64,000 nt of DNA from Campylobacteraceae bacterium (GCA_031284315.1 JAITAB010000026.1:62001-126000); one strand, 5' to 3'; shown: positions 46,116 through 55,424, numbered from the stretch's first letter. The notes: generated by a model from the letters alone, not told the origin. Numbers and translations are program-made.

Positions 46116-46388
46116 ATTGGCGGCAGGATATTTATTTTGCTTATGCACGATGAAAAAACTCCAATGATGAACTTCAAAAACGATCCGTTTGTAAATATCC
46201 ATTTGCGCGAAAAATATAGCGATATTACGGCGGCTTATCATATGAACAAGAAACATTGGAACACGCTATATTATAAACATAGCGCGATCGGCGAGGATTT
46301 TTTAGAGCTGCTTATACGGCAATCTTATGAGATTGTCTTTAATTCGCTTACGCGTAAGCAAAAAGCAGCTTTAATGGCGCAATTTTGA
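46116..46388 (+). pseudogene. MmcQ/YjbR (DUF419) fragment lacking its N-terminus
   Basis: Read in the TPR gene's frame directly after its TGA: GGRIFILLMHDEKTPMMNFK leads into the conserved AYHMNKKHWNTLYY and LLIRQSYEIVFNSLTRKQK of the MmcQ/YjbR fold. About 35 family-typical N-terminal residues are missing, replaced by the TPR gene end. TTG 46137 or ATG 46143 could start a short product, but without a ribosome site. Most likely a deletion that fused two genes. Confidence 0.6.
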
Positions 46389-46394
46389 TATAAT
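46389..46394 (+). promoter_or_regulatory. -10 box upstream of the MATE gene
   Basis: TATAAT directly after the MmcQ fragment's stop, about 55 bases before the MATE frame. Confidence 0.5.
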
Positions 46395-46448
46395 CGCAAA
46401 AAAACAAAAAGGCGAGTTATCAAAAAGTCAAACCTCGCAAAAGGCGCG

Positions 46449-47774
46449 TTGGTTTTTCATAGTTTGGCTGGTTTACCTGCTTCTCTATGTTTGATTAACC
46501 ACAAACTGCTTGCAGCGTTATTATTTACGGGAGTAATCCCAACAATATATACGACAGTCAGAATCTATTTTTTAGGACAAATGCCAAGCAGTTTTGGTTT
46601 TGATATCGCAAGCCAGCTTTCGTGGATAAATCTGATATACGAAGTAATACAGGAAGCTTTGATACTGCCTCTGTTTTTCTTCATGGGCGGAGCATTATCA
46701 AATAAAGATGAGCTTAATAACAGGATTCAAACAGGAATAATTGCAGTATTTTTCATATATCTTTTTTTATCTATAACTCTCATTGTATTTGCCGTTCCGC
46801 TTATAAGACTTATGGCTCAAAATAGCGGGCTTATAACGGAAACGGCTGTATATATAAGACTCGAAACTATTGCAAATATATTTGCGGTTTTGCTGAAATT
46901 TCTAATTGTAGTAATTATAACGGTCAAAAAAGTGAATTATCTATATTTGATACTTATTGTTCAAATGATTTTATCGGTTTTGCTTGATACTTTTTTCGTA
47001 TCAAACCTATCAATATCTTTGAAATTCGGAGTAAGCGGAATAGCATATACAAATATCATAGTCAATTCTCTGCTATTTATAGCCGCTGCTTTTATTTTGT
47101 ATAGAGAAAAGATTATATTCAAAAATAGCAAAATGTCGTTCGCGTGGATAAAAAATTGGAGTAAAATCGGTGGTATATCCGGGCTTGAGTCGTTTGTTAG
47201 AAATTTTATATTTGCCGTTATGATTATAAGAATGGTTAATATAGTAGGAGAGCAGGGGACTTTTTGGGTTGCTAATAATTTTATTTGGGGCTGGCTTTTA
47301 CTGCCGATACTTCAACTTGGCGAACTTGTTAAACGCGACTGCGGAGAAAACGGATTGAACGCTGTAAGAGAGAAAATAATAGGTTATTTTGCGGCAGTAA
47401 CGATTATAGTATTATTATGGTTTCTTACGATACCGTTATGGCAGCCGTTTTTACATCATGTTATGGGACTTTCAAACTATAAAGAGGTATTTTATCTTGC
47501 GTTGATAAGCATAGGATTTTATGTGTTGTTTGCTTATAATAGCATAATAGACAGCGTATTTTACGGAACGGGAAAAACGCACTATATGCTGTTTCAATCG
47601 CTTGCGGTAAATATTTTGTTTTACGGTGCAGTGTTTATATTCTATCTTAAAGGCATATATCAGCCTACGCTTATAAAAATAACCTTAATGTTTGCAGTTG
47701 GAATTGCGCTTGATAGTATATTAACTTACGCGATGTTCGCATGGATGCTTAAAAAAAAGAAATTGTGGGTATAG
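46449..47774 (+). CDS. MATE-family efflux transporter
   Basis: About 441 residues with 12 predicted membrane helices in the two-bundle MATE pattern. IPTIYTTVRIYFLG and the VQMILSVLLDTFFVSNL segment resemble the family's cation-site helices. It would export drugs or metabolites by Na+ or H+ antiport. The start is uncertain: TTG 46449 has no good ribosome site, and the first ~12 residues are not typical. A later start near 46493 (also TTG) is possible. Composition is AT-rich, like the neighbours to the left. Confidence 0.8.
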   Translation: MVFHSLAGLPASLCLINHKLLAALLFTGVIPTIYTTVRIYFLGQMPSSFGFDIASQLSWINLIYEVIQEALILPLFFFMGGALSNKDELNNRIQTGIIAVFFIYLFLSITLIVFAVPLIRLMAQNSGLITETAVYIRLETIANIFAVLLKFLIVVIITVKKVNYLYLILIVQMILSVLLDTFFVSNLSISLKFGVSGIAYTNIIVNSLLFIAAAFILYREKIIFKNSKMSFAWIKNWSKIGGISGLESFVRNFIFAVMIIRMVNIVGEQGTFWVANNFIWGWLLLPILQLGELVKRDCGENGLNAVREKIIGYFAAVTIIVLLWFLTIPLWQPFLHHVMGLSNYKEVFYLALISIGFYVLFAYNSIIDSVFYGTGKTHYMLFQSLAVNILFYGAVFIFYLKGIYQPTLIKITLMFAVGIALDSILTYAMFAWMLKKKKLWV

Positions 47775-47868
47775 ATAGAATGTAGAGCAAATTTGTGTGG
47801 CATATAGACGGCTTTCGCTTTCAGCTATAAGAATGACTATAAGGAAAAAAGTAAATTACTATAAAGTA

Positions 47869-47874
47869 TATAAT
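47869..47874 (+). promoter_or_regulatory. -10 box of the ABC-F gene
   Basis: TATAAT with 5' GTA, 37 bases before ATG 47912; AAAGGAG sits just before that start. Confidence 0.5.
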
Positions 47875-47911
47875 AGCGGTAAAATAACGCGGTAAACATA
47901 AAGGAGTATCC

Positions 47912-49294
47912 ATGAATTCGCTCAGTTTTAACAATCTTTCGTTTATTTACGACGGCTCTTCGCAGGCGGTTTTTCAGGATATATCCTTGCAGATTTACCG
48001 CGGCTGGACGGGCATTGTCGGTAAAAGCGGCGCGGGCAAAACTACGCTTGCGAAAGTTATCGCGCAAAATGCCAAAATACCCTCTTATTACGCCGAACAG
48101 CGCACAGACAATGCGCCGCAAAACGCGAAAGATTTTATAAACGCCGCCGATAAGGAGGCTGTATTGACGCGCGGCAGGCTGGACATAAAAGACGATTGGG
48201 TTGATAAATGGGATAAATTAAGCCACGGCGAGCGCAAACGGCTGCAAATCGGCGCGGCGCTGTATGAAAATCCCGAACTGCTGATAATAGACGAGCCGAC
48301 AAACCACCTCGACGCACAAGCGAGGGATTATCTGATAAGCGCGCTGGAAAAATACGGCGGATTTGGTCTGTTGATAAGCCATGACAGAGAACTGCTGGAC
48401 AGGCTGTGCAAACGGACGATTTTTGTAGAAGACGGCGGCGCGGATATACGCGCAAACGCTTACTCCATAGCGGCGAGCGAGCGCGAAAACGAGCGGCATT
48501 TTGCAGAAAAACGGCGCGATATACACTCAAAAGAGATTAAAAAACTTGAAAAAATGACGCAAGCGCGGCGCGAAAAAGCCGAACAGAGCCGCAAAAGGAT
48601 TTCAAAACGCGGCATAGACCCGAAAGACAGCGATATGAAAGAGCGTATCGGAAGGGCTATCGTATCGGGCAAAGACGCGGTGGATACGAATATATTAAGC
48701 CGCTTTCAAAGCCGTTTAAGGCAGTCTGAAGCAAAAATGGAAGCGATTGCGGCGCGTTATGAAACGGGCGTAACGATAGAAGCGGGGCGGTATGCGAAAT
48801 TGTTTCCGATAAACTTTGAAAACCGCGCGATAGAAGAGCATAGCCGCATTGGTATTTTCGGGCGCAACGGAAGCGGTAAAAGCAGATTTGTGGAGCGTTT
48901 TGTAAAAAGCCGCGAATGGAGCGCGGGTGAAGCGCTTTATCTGCCGCAGGAGATTGACGCGGACAAATCGGCAAAACTGCTTGAAAATATCAAAAAGATG
49001 AAAAATGATGAAAAAGGCTTTTTGATGAGTCTGATAGTTCGTTTGGGCAGCGACCCGAAAACTCTGCTTCAAAGCTCCTCGCCAAGCCCCGGCGAAACGC
49101 GAAAACTTTTGTTTTCGCTGGGACTATTGCAAAAGCCTGCGCTTGTTATCATGGACGAGCCGACAAACCACCTTGACATAATATCCATAGAAGCGTTGGA
49201 AAATGCGCTGAAATCCTACAACGGCGCGCTTTTATTAGTCAGCCACGACCGCCGTTTTTTGGCTAATGTTACGAATGAAATTTGGCAGTTTTAG
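47912..49294 (+). CDS. Short ABC-F ATPase (ribosome-protection or export-like)
   Basis: A 460-residue protein with two ABC domains and no membrane helix. First domain: GIVGKSGAGKTTLAKV, KLSHGERKRLQIG, LLIIDEPTNHLDAQ. Second: GIFGRNGSGKSRF, SPSPGETRKLL (a degenerate signature lacking SGG), LVIMDEPTNHLDI. The linker (about residues 180-270) is long, charged and Arg/Lys-rich. ABC-F proteins bind the ribosomal E-site; shorter members give antibiotic protection, but no such role is shown here. GC-richer than nearby genes, suggesting transfer. A fragment like its Walker A region recurs at 53341. Confidence 0.85.
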   Translation: MNSLSFNNLSFIYDGSSQAVFQDISLQIYRGWTGIVGKSGAGKTTLAKVIAQNAKIPSYYAEQRTDNAPQNAKDFINAADKEAVLTRGRLDIKDDWVDKWDKLSHGERKRLQIGAALYENPELLIIDEPTNHLDAQARDYLISALEKYGGFGLLISHDRELLDRLCKRTIFVEDGGADIRANAYSIAASERENERHFAEKRRDIHSKEIKKLEKMTQARREKAEQSRKRISKRGIDPKDSDMKERIGRAIVSGKDAVDTNILSRFQSRLRQSEAKMEAIAARYETGVTIEAGRYAKLFPINFENRAIEEHSRIGIFGRNGSGKSRFVERFVKSREWSAGEALYLPQEIDADKSAKLLENIKKMKNDEKGFLMSLIVRLGSDPKTLLQSSSPSPGETRKLLFSLGLLQKPALVIMDEPTNHLDIISIEALENALKSYNGALLLVSHDRRFLANVTNEIWQF

Positions 49295-49297
49295 AGA

Positions 49298-50081
49298 ATG
49301 GAGTTTTTTAGCGTTGATTTTTCCGCTGCTTTGATTGGCGGGAATTTTGCCGCGACTGACAACGGAGGCAACAATATCTTTTTGCTTAATAACGACTAAC
49401 TCGGCTTGGGCGATAATGAGATTTGGAGAGAATTTGAGTGCGTTAATATAAACGCGAAAATTATAAAAGTATCAATAAGTCAAATACTATCTGTCGCGCT
49501 TGATACAAACGGAACAATATGGCTTGCGGGTTTTGACTTCCACAAATGCAACGAAATGAAAATCTCCGATATAACGGCTGGATAATGAGCTGGTTTTATG
49601 TTATGTAAGATTACGCAAATGATAAAATTTTATGAAATTCAAAAGTAATGTTAGCTTTAAAAAGTCGCGGCATCAAAATGAATATTAGGCGGCGGCGCTT
49701 GATATAACGGGGCTACAATAACCATGCGTTATCGTTTAAACAATACGCAGTCGAAGTCAAATTCAAAGATATCAGCATAGCTCATTATAAGAAAGCAGCG
49801 CTGATAGATGAAGCCTGAAATTTGTGGTATTTTGAAAGCAAAAAAAGCAATATAACAGCCGTTTTGTTAGTCGGCGGCGGGATTTTTGCTTTGGATAATC
49901 TGGGCATTTTATGGGCAATAGCTGTCATGGCATTAAAAGTCATCGCTCAAAAAAAGCGCACAATTTAAGTAAACGCATGCAAGTAGGCGCAAAAATCAAA
50001 TCGCTTGGCGCCGTCAGGTATGAGCAATTTGTGATAGGCTACGAAGACAATGTTTGGTCTGCCAGAAATTCGGATTTTTAA
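49298..50081 (+). pseudogene. Decayed RCC1-like repeat (beta-propeller) protein gene
   Basis: ATG 49298 opens MEFFSVDFSAALIGGNFAA and meets TAA at 49397. The same frame continues LGLGDNEIWREFECV and ISQILSVALDTNGTIWLAGF to TAA 49583. Farther on, other frames show more blades: ISIAHYKKAALIDEA, stop, NLWYFE; GGGIFALDNLGILWA; and KIKSLGAVRYEQFVIGYEDN. The ALD-x-x-G-x-(I/L)-W pattern is typical of RCC1/BLIP-II-type repeats. At least two nonsense codons and several shifts show decay. No intact copy is in the window. Confidence 0.6.
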
Positions 50082-50226
50082 AAATTTTGATGAACCATCT
50101 GCGTTTTTGATTATTAGCTGCTATCGTGAAAATTTGAAAATGAAGCAAACGATCAGAGAATTTGGCTTTGCGAAAGCGTTGGGTGCGCGTTCAAATAAAC
50201 ATGGAGCATTTTTAGAGCGTTGGTAA
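50050..50226 (+). CDS. Possible 58-residue protein overlapping the RCC1 fossil
   Basis: ATG 50050 opens a clean frame: MFGLPEIRIFKNFDEPSAFL, then IISCYRENLKMKQTIREFGF and an end rich in Arg/Lys. It is stop-free with normal-looking composition, but it overlaps the RCC1 remnant and has only a weak GAAGA upstream. Family unknown; could equally be another fossil. Confidence 0.35.
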   Translation: MFGLPEIRIFKNFDEPSAFLIISCYRENLKMKQTIREFGFAKALGARSNKHGAFLERW

Positions 50227-50769
50227 GCAGTGCATTTGCAAAAAGCTTGATTGGATTGCGAATGTCCGCGGTTTTGGTGATAAATGCGTAAATTTATGTA
50301 ATTGCGAATTATCTCAATTTTAACGAGTTAAACGATCAAAATCCGTCAGCGATACGCGAACAATCGTAGCTTTGGCGCGTCATAATATGGCGCGTTTGTT
50401 TGAGTAAGCTATAATGTCTAAAAGGCTATGGGGCGCGGCGTTTTTTGCGGTGAATGGGTGTGTTGGGAAGCGAATTTTCATACGTTAAAATTTGTCTTTT
50501 TATGTTACATAATTACGCAAGCGGCGCGCCCAAAAGTTGCATTAGCAGGCAATATTTCAAAATTCGTGCGTATATGTGTGTAAAATTTACCTGAAATAAC
50601 TGTGGTTGTTTTTATCGTCCAAATAAAATGGGTCGTTATATAAATTGCCGTAATATCTTATCTGAAAGCTGCAAAGTTGAATTATGGCGGCTATGCTTTG
50701 CGCACTGCGCTTTTGATCAAAAAAATGCGATATTTTGCCGTCGGGATTATCATTTCGCAAGATATTTTG
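50227..50769. other. Gap upstream of the recQ 3' end
   Basis: About 540 bases with no supported gene. A -10-like TATAAT at about 50410 has no gene after it. The fragment at 50628-50876 is a chance frame running into antisense recQ. Confidence 0.5.
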
Positions 50770-52617
50770 CTATTTGTCGGATAGCACAATTTCCAGTATT
50801 TCTTTGCCGTAGGACTCTATTTTGCGGTCGCCGATACCTGAGATTTTGCGCAAATCGCCAAGCGTACCTGGTTTGATAGAAGCAATGTCGCGCAAAGTTA
50901 TATCATGGAAAATAATGTAAGCAGGTATGTTGCGTTCTTGCGCAACGCCGGCACGCCAAGCGCGCAGGCGGTCAAACAGGGTAGTTGGCGCTTTGCTTGG
51001 GATATCGCGGTTTGCTGTTTTGCGGCTGGTTTTTGATTTGCGAAGCCGTTCAAGCGGCAGTCGGATTAAAATTTCAATTTTGCTTTCACCGCGCAGCAGG
51101 GAGATAGCGGCTTTGGTGAGCGATAGCGTGTTATAACGCTCATGGTTGATGCTGATGAAATCGTGCGCAATGAGTTGGCGAAACACCGCACGCCAGCGTT
51201 TTTCGTCAATATCATTGCCGATGCCGAAAGTGGAAAGCCTGTCGTGTCCGTGATTTTGTACTTTGTCTGTAAGTTTACCGCATAGTACATCAATTATATG
51301 CTCCATGCCGAAATTCTGGCCGGTGCGATAAATGCAAGACAACGCTTTTCTTGCGGCTTCCATAGCATTCCATGTCTTAGGCGGGACGAGGCAATTATCG
51401 CAATTGCCGCAAGGCGCGGCTTCCTCTCCAAAATAAGTAAGCAAACTCTTACGGCGGCACTCTATCGTTTCGGCAAAGCCGACCAGAGCGTTCAGTCGGT
51501 TGCGAGCGAGTCTCCTATAAGTTTCGTAATCACGGTCGTCATTGCCGTCGCCTGCATCAATCATGCGGCGCTGAAAGGCTGCATCCAATGCGCTCCACGC
51601 CATCCATGCGCGTGCAGGCAGTCCGTCGCGCCCTGCGCGCCCTGTTTCCTGATAATATCCTTCTATTGAACGCGGTAAATCAAGATGGGCGACGAAACGC
51701 ACATCAGGCTTGTCTATACCCATTCCAAAAGCTATCGTTGCCACTATCACGATACCGTCTTCACGCAAAAAACGATTCTGGTGCAAAGTGCGGATATAAA
51801 CAGGCATTCCTGCATGATAGGGCAATGCGGTAATGCCGTATTCTTGCAGCCATGCGGCGGTTTCTTCTACCTTGCGTCTTGAGAGACGATATACGATGCC
51901 TGCCGCGCGCGGGAAGTGCGGGTGAATTTCATCGCGGATGAAATTCAGCAATTGACGGCGCGGATTGTCTTTTTCTACGACCGTGTATTGAATATTGGGA
52001 CGGTCGAAACTAAAAACAAAACGCCGCGCCGTTTCCAGATGCAGACGCTGTATAATTTCTTCGCGGGTTTGGCGGTCGGCTGTAGCCGTAAGCGCAATAC
52101 GCGGGATTGACGGATAGCGCCCGGGCAGTATAGATAGCTGCAGATATTCGGGGCGAAAATCGTGCCCCCATTGCGAAACGCAATGCGCCTCATCGATAGC
52201 AAAAAGCGCAATCTGTCCGTTGCTGTGCAAATGATCGAGCAAATCAAGGAATTTTGGCGTCATTAACCGTTCGGGCGCAACATAAAGTATATCCATATTG
52301 CCTTCTAAAAGTGTGCGTTCTGCGGCGTGCAAAGCGTCGAAATTAAGGCTGGAGTTAATATAACCAGCCGCTACGCCGATTTCTCTCAAAGCGCTCACCT
52401 GATCGTGCATAAGCGCGATAAGCGGCGAAATTACGATAGCTGTGCCATGCCTCATCAATGCAGGGATTTGATAGCAAAGCGACTTACCGCCGCCCGTTGG
52501 CATCAGTACAAGCGCATCGCCGCCAGCGGCGATATGTTTTATAATCGTCTCTTGATCGCCGCGAAAAGCGTCGTAACCAAAGATATGCTTGAGAATATCG
52601 CGGGCGTTTTTATTCAT
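50770..52617 (-). CDS. recQ: ATP-dependent DNA helicase RecQ
   Basis: A 615-residue SF2 helicase. [17 protein letters not shown] (motif I), [20 protein letters not shown] (DEAH and aromatic loop), [29 protein letters not shown] and [10 protein letters not shown] (motifs V/VI) complete the core. A zinc-binding RQC region has four Cys (CRRK and CGNCDNC), then a winged helix, and an HRDC domain at the C-terminus (about 535-612). It unwinds DNA 3' to 5' in RecF-type repair. It is markedly GC-rich (38 of 60 at 51601-51660, 29 of 60 at 51121-51180, against 22 of 60 in a secA line), so probably acquired by transfer. Overlaps the ankyrin fragment by four bases. Confidence 0.94.
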   Translation of the reverse strand: MNKNARDILKHIFGYDAFRGDQETIIKHIAAGGDALVLMPTGGGKSLCYQIPALMRHGTAIVISPLIALMHDQVSALREIGVAAGYINSSLNFDALHAAERTLLEGNMDILYVAPERLMTPKFLDLLDHLHSNGQIALFAIDEAHCVSQWGHDFRPEYLQLSILPGRYPSIPRIALTATADRQTREEIIQRLHLETARRFVFSFDRPNIQYTVVEKDNPRRQLLNFIRDEIHPHFPRAAGIVYRLSRRKVEETAAWLQEYGITALPYHAGMPVYIRTLHQNRFLREDGIVIVATIAFGMGIDKPDVRFVAHLDLPRSIEGYYQETGRAGRDGLPARAWMAWSALDAAFQRRMIDAGDGNDDRDYETYRRLARNRLNALVGFAETIECRRKSLLTYFGEEAAPCGNCDNCLVPPKTWNAMEAARKALSCIYRTGQNFGMEHIIDVLCGKLTDKVQNHGHDRLSTFGIGNDIDEKRWRAVFRQLIAHDFISINHERYNTLSLTKAAISLLRGESKIEILIRLPLERLRKSKTSRKTANRDIPSKAPTTLFDRLRAWRAGVAQERNIPAYIIFHDITLRDIASIKPGTLGDLRKISGIGDRKIESYGKEILEIVLSDK

Positions 52618-52955
52618 TTGTATCCTGCATTGAAAGAGTGTGTAAAAGTTAAATACTCAACTTCAAGTGAAATCACACCGCTATTCCGACTGCACGCTTC
52701 GCATGCGCTAAGCGTCGTTTTGACTGACCAAGCGGCGCTTATAACATCAAAGATACGCTCAAACGGCATATCTTTTTCAATTCCAACTATACTCTTTACC
52801 GCCGTAAAGTAGTCTTCAAGCGGATTTAATACATTGCCAAACTGCCGCTGAACAACTTTATGCATCGGTTTTACGGCTTCAAATATATGATGATTTGGAT
52901 TAAGAAAGCGGATTGCTTCATTGATAGGCGTATGCCCGAAATTGTCGCGTTGTTC
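52614..52955 (-). pseudogene. Truncated ankyrin-repeat protein gene upstream of recQ
   Basis: Open on the minus strand from 52955; the first codons read EQRDNFGHTPINEAIRFLN, a typical ankyrin repeat start (D-x-x-G-x-T-P), then a helical tail ending [14 protein letters not shown] at 52956-52958 cuts off the 5' part. An ATG at 52865 could start an 83-residue product. The stop overlaps the recQ ATG (ATGA). Probably the C-terminal remainder of an ankyrin protein once coupled to recQ. Confidence 0.5.
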
Positions 52956-53340
52956 TTAAAAAGTCTTTTACCTGCAACTAAGCTATCTTTTCTTGCGCGT
53001 ATCATCTGAAAAACTGCCGATACTTCAACACATTATAAAATAGTTTGTTTTTTTCAATGTCAGAGGTAATCGAAACTTCATATCCTATTTCCTTAAATTA
53101 ACACAACCATGCAAGACAAGTTTTAAGTCGGTTTTTGCTTTAAAGCATCAAAGTTTAATTCTATCTTGCATTTTTTGGATTTAACGATTGGATTTTACTA
53201 CATTGCTCCTTAAAAAGTTAAAATTAATTAAAAAAATGATAGTTTGGATATAAATACGGTATAGGAAAATTTTTATCGCGGGCAAGTTCAAGCGTTTAGC
53301 TTTGTATTGGTTATGCGCTTGTAAGTGGATGCAAATTTGC

Positions 53341-53383
53341 GTGGCGGCAAAGCAATCCTTGCAAAAGTTATCGCGCAAAATAA
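53341..53383 (+). pseudogene. Fragment resembling the ABC-F Walker A region
   Basis: The frame reads RGGKAILAKVIAQNN, sharing LAKVIAQN exactly with GAGKTTLAKVIAQNA of the ABC-F at 47912. At DNA level CTTGC, one mismatch, AAAGTTATCGCGCAAAAT is shared. The flanks do not match clearly. Likely a remnant of a duplicated or lost ABC-F gene. Confidence 0.45.
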
Positions 53384-53430
53384 TTTTTGTTTTGTGGATT
53401 ATTGCGCTGTTTCTTAGGTTATTTTCTTAA

Positions 53431-53697
53431 ATACTATTTTTCAAATACGAGTCTGAGCGTATTAAAATTTATAAAGTTTTAGACCAGCATCCAATTATTT
53501 TTGTAAAGATTGACGAAGCGCTTGAGCCTTTGAAATCCTCCATGCAAGCTACAGAGATTGTGTTTGAGCTGGAAAAGCCGTCAACTAAATTACAAATCAA
53601 TCGCTACTTGCTTTGCGCTTGCACATGTACCAAGCAGTATTGCCGCCAAAACCGATTTTTTCATATGAATTGTCAAGTTTTTTTGACAAAATTTTAA
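53431..53697 (+). pseudogene. Start-less frame with coding-like composition
   Basis: The frame reads SERIKIYKVLDQHPIIFVKI, then EALEPLKSSMQATEIVFELE and LQINRYLL before a Cys-rich end of doubtful quality. No start codon, promoter or ribosome site. A gene remnant is the best guess; family unknown. Confidence 0.3.
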
Positions 53698-53844
53698 TTA
53701 GGCAAGAATTTTGGATAAAAGCAATGCAGAGCCGACAATAGAACTATGATAAAAATTGAATAATCTATACAATTTACTGCTTAAAACCACTATTTTTAGT
53801 CGCTAAATAGGGTTTTTCACTCAAAAATGCCAATGAAAACATGC

Positions 53845-53850
53845 TATAAT
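53845..53850 (+). promoter_or_regulatory. -10 box of the 28-residue peptide gene
   Basis: TATAAT with 5' TGC and a T-rich run farther upstream, as is usual for Campylobacterota sigma-70 promoters. The start codon follows 30 bases later. Confidence 0.65.
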
Positions 53851-53879
53851 CGCAAAAATTTTTAAAAAGAGAGTATAAA

Positions 53880-53966
53880 ATGTTTTGGACTTTTTTAATT
53901 GTATGGGTTATTTTCGCTTTTTCTCTTGAAATGTATGTCAGACATACAAAAAAGCTTAAATCGTAG
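53880..53966 (+). CDS. 28-residue single-helix membrane peptide
   Basis: Too short for routine gene calling. ATG 53880 opens MFWTFLIVWVIFAFSLEMYV and continues RHTKKLKS to TAG. One hydrophobic helix (residues 2-16) is followed by a basic tail, the layout of small inner-membrane proteins with the C-terminus in the cytoplasm. A TATAAT box lies 30 bases upstream and AAAGAGAG sits 6 bases before the ATG. It stands alone in a gap next to cysK. Candidates include a subunit-like peptide of an oxidase or transporter, but no partner is adjacent. Confidence 0.6.
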   Translation: MFWTFLIVWVIFAFSLEMYVRHTKKLKS

Positions 53967-54034
53967 CGTTTCACGCATACAAAAACTTGCCCTCTGCCCG
54001 CATGCGGCGGTTTTTAAGTTTACTTTGAGATAGA

Positions 54035-54064
54035 TTTTCAAGAGGAGATTGCTCCTCTTGAAAA
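54035..54064. repeat. Perfect 13-bp inverted repeat beside cysK
   Basis: TTTTCAAGAGGAG ATTG CTCCTCTTGAAAA, 7 bases past the cysK stop. The T-run lies at the stem's 5' side on each strand, so it is not a standard intrinsic terminator; it may still stabilise or end the cysK transcript. Confidence 0.6.
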
Positions 54065-54070
54065 ATGGTT

Positions 54071-54994
54071 TTAATCTTCGTAAAGCGTTGTACTTAAGTA
54101 TCGTTCGCCTGTATCGCAAAAGATAGTTACTATGGTTTTACCCTTATTTTCAGGACGGTTTGCGGCGACTCTTGCCGCATAAGCGTTAGCTCCCGAAGAG
54201 ATGCCGACCAAAAGACCTTCCTGCTTAGCTAAATATCTTGAAGTTTGCGAAGCGTTTTCGTAGCTTACGGTCAAAATTTCGTCATATACTTTGGTATTAA
54301 GCACATCAGGCACGAAGCCTGCGCCGATGCCTTGAATCTTATGCGGAGCAGGCTTGCCGCCGCTAAGAACAGGCGAAGTGTCAGGCTCTACGGCTATTAT
54401 TTTGACATTTGGATTTTTCTCTCTAAGCACTTCGCCCACGCCAGTCAGCGTTCCGCCTGTACCGACAGCCGCTATGAAAATATCTACTTTTCCGTCAAGG
54501 TCTTTTAGTATCTCCTGCGCTGTGGTTTTTCTGTGGATTTCGGGATTTGCCGCATTTGCAAACTGCTGAGGGATAAAAGAGTTTTTTATCTCGCCGCCAA
54601 GTTCAAGAGCTTTGTTTACAGCGCCTTTCATGCCAAGTTCGGGAGGAGTCAATACAAGTTCAGCCCCAAGCGCGGCTAAAAGTTTTCTTCTTTCAATACT
54701 CATGGAGCTTGGCATGGTAAGGATAAGTTTGAGTCCCAAACTCGCGGCAACAGTCGCAAGACCGATGCCTGTATTGCCGCTGGTAGGCTCTATGATAACT
54801 GAATTTTTGTCAATCAGTTTTTTGTCAAGTGCATCTTTTATCATCGCATAGCTTATGCGGTCCTTGACAGAATGGCTCGGATTTAGAAATTCACATTTTC
54901 CGAGCACCAAAGCGCCGCTCTCTTCCGAAATTTTATTTAATTTCACAAGCGGCGTATTTCCGATAAGTTCGGTAACATTTTTTGCATAACCCAT
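54071..54994 (-). CDS. cysK: Cysteine synthase (O-acetylserine sulfhydrylase)
   Basis: A 307-residue PLP enzyme making cysteine from O-acetylserine and sulfide. NPSHSVKDRISYAMI holds the PLP Lys, EPTSGNTGIGLA the substrate loop and GTGGTLTGVGEVL the phosphate site. SSGANAYAA near the C-terminus is typical. It is the last gene of a metY-Rrf2-cysK unit; the regulator stop lies 14 bases upstream of its start. Confidence 0.97.
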   Translation of the reverse strand: MGYAKNVTELIGNTPLVKLNKISEESGALVLGKCEFLNPSHSVKDRISYAMIKDALDKKLIDKNSVIIEPTSGNTGIGLATVAASLGLKLILTMPSSMSIERRKLLAALGAELVLTPPELGMKGAVNKALELGGEIKNSFIPQQFANAANPEIHRKTTAQEILKDLDGKVDIFIAAVGTGGTLTGVGEVLREKNPNVKIIAVEPDTSPVLSGGKPAPHKIQGIGAGFVPDVLNTKVYDEILTVSYENASQTSRYLAKQEGLLVGISSGANAYAARVAANRPENKGKTIVTIFCDTGERYLSTTLYED

Positions 54995-55008
54995 AATAGT
55001 CTCTCCTT

Positions 55009-55422
55009 TTAAATAGAGTAAGTTAAACCGTCTAACAGTATATTTTCATATTTTTGAAATTCCGACAACGGAACTTTCAAAAACTCCTCAATTCCATTTT
55101 GCATATCCTTGAAAAACATTTCCAAAATTTTATTATCAAGCGTGTATTCGGCAAATGTCAATTCGCCTTCAAGCGCGACTAAAATATCGTAAATCAATAT
55201 CCTCTCAGGCGTTCTGGCAAGCAGATATCCGCCTTTTGCGCCTCGTACGCTGTTTATCAGCCCCGCTCTTCTTAATTGATTTAGAAGCTGTTCTAAATAG
55301 TTAAACGGAATTCCGGCCTTTTGCGCGATATTTTTTATCTGCATGGGAGTTACTCCGTCGCCTTGTGTGAGTTCATACATGGCGTTTAAACCGTACACGC
55401 CTTTTGTTGTAATGAAAGACAT
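55009..55422 (-). CDS. Rrf2-family regulator, CymR-like
   Basis: A 137-residue winged-helix protein. TTKGVYGLNAMYELT and IAQKAGIPFNYLEQLLNQLR (recognition helix) then RAGLINSVRGAKGGYLLAR (wing) define Rrf2. No Cys residues are present, so it cannot hold the Fe-S cluster of IscR. Together with its position between metY and cysK this points to CymR, the cysteine-metabolism repressor, which in other bacteria works in complex with CysK. Two bases separate it from metY. Confidence 0.88.
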   Translation of the reverse strand: MSFITTKGVYGLNAMYELTQGDGVTPMQIKNIAQKAGIPFNYLEQLLNQLRRAGLINSVRGAKGGYLLARTPERILIYDILVALEGELTFAEYTLDNKILEMFFKDMQNGIEEFLKVPLSEFQKYENILLDGLTYSI

Positions 55423-55424
55423 TT

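Larger units (their letters stand above)
52956..53879. other. Decayed gap with gene fossils
   Basis: No intact gene. Holds an ABC-F-like fragment (53341-53383) and an unassigned coding-like frame (53431-53697). The rest is AT-rich with stops in all frames. Confidence 0.55.

Noticed and set aside
54035..54064. Standard rho-independent terminator for cysK
   Set aside because: The repeat is perfect, but the T-run lies on the wrong side of the stem on both strands, so only an inverted repeat is claimed.
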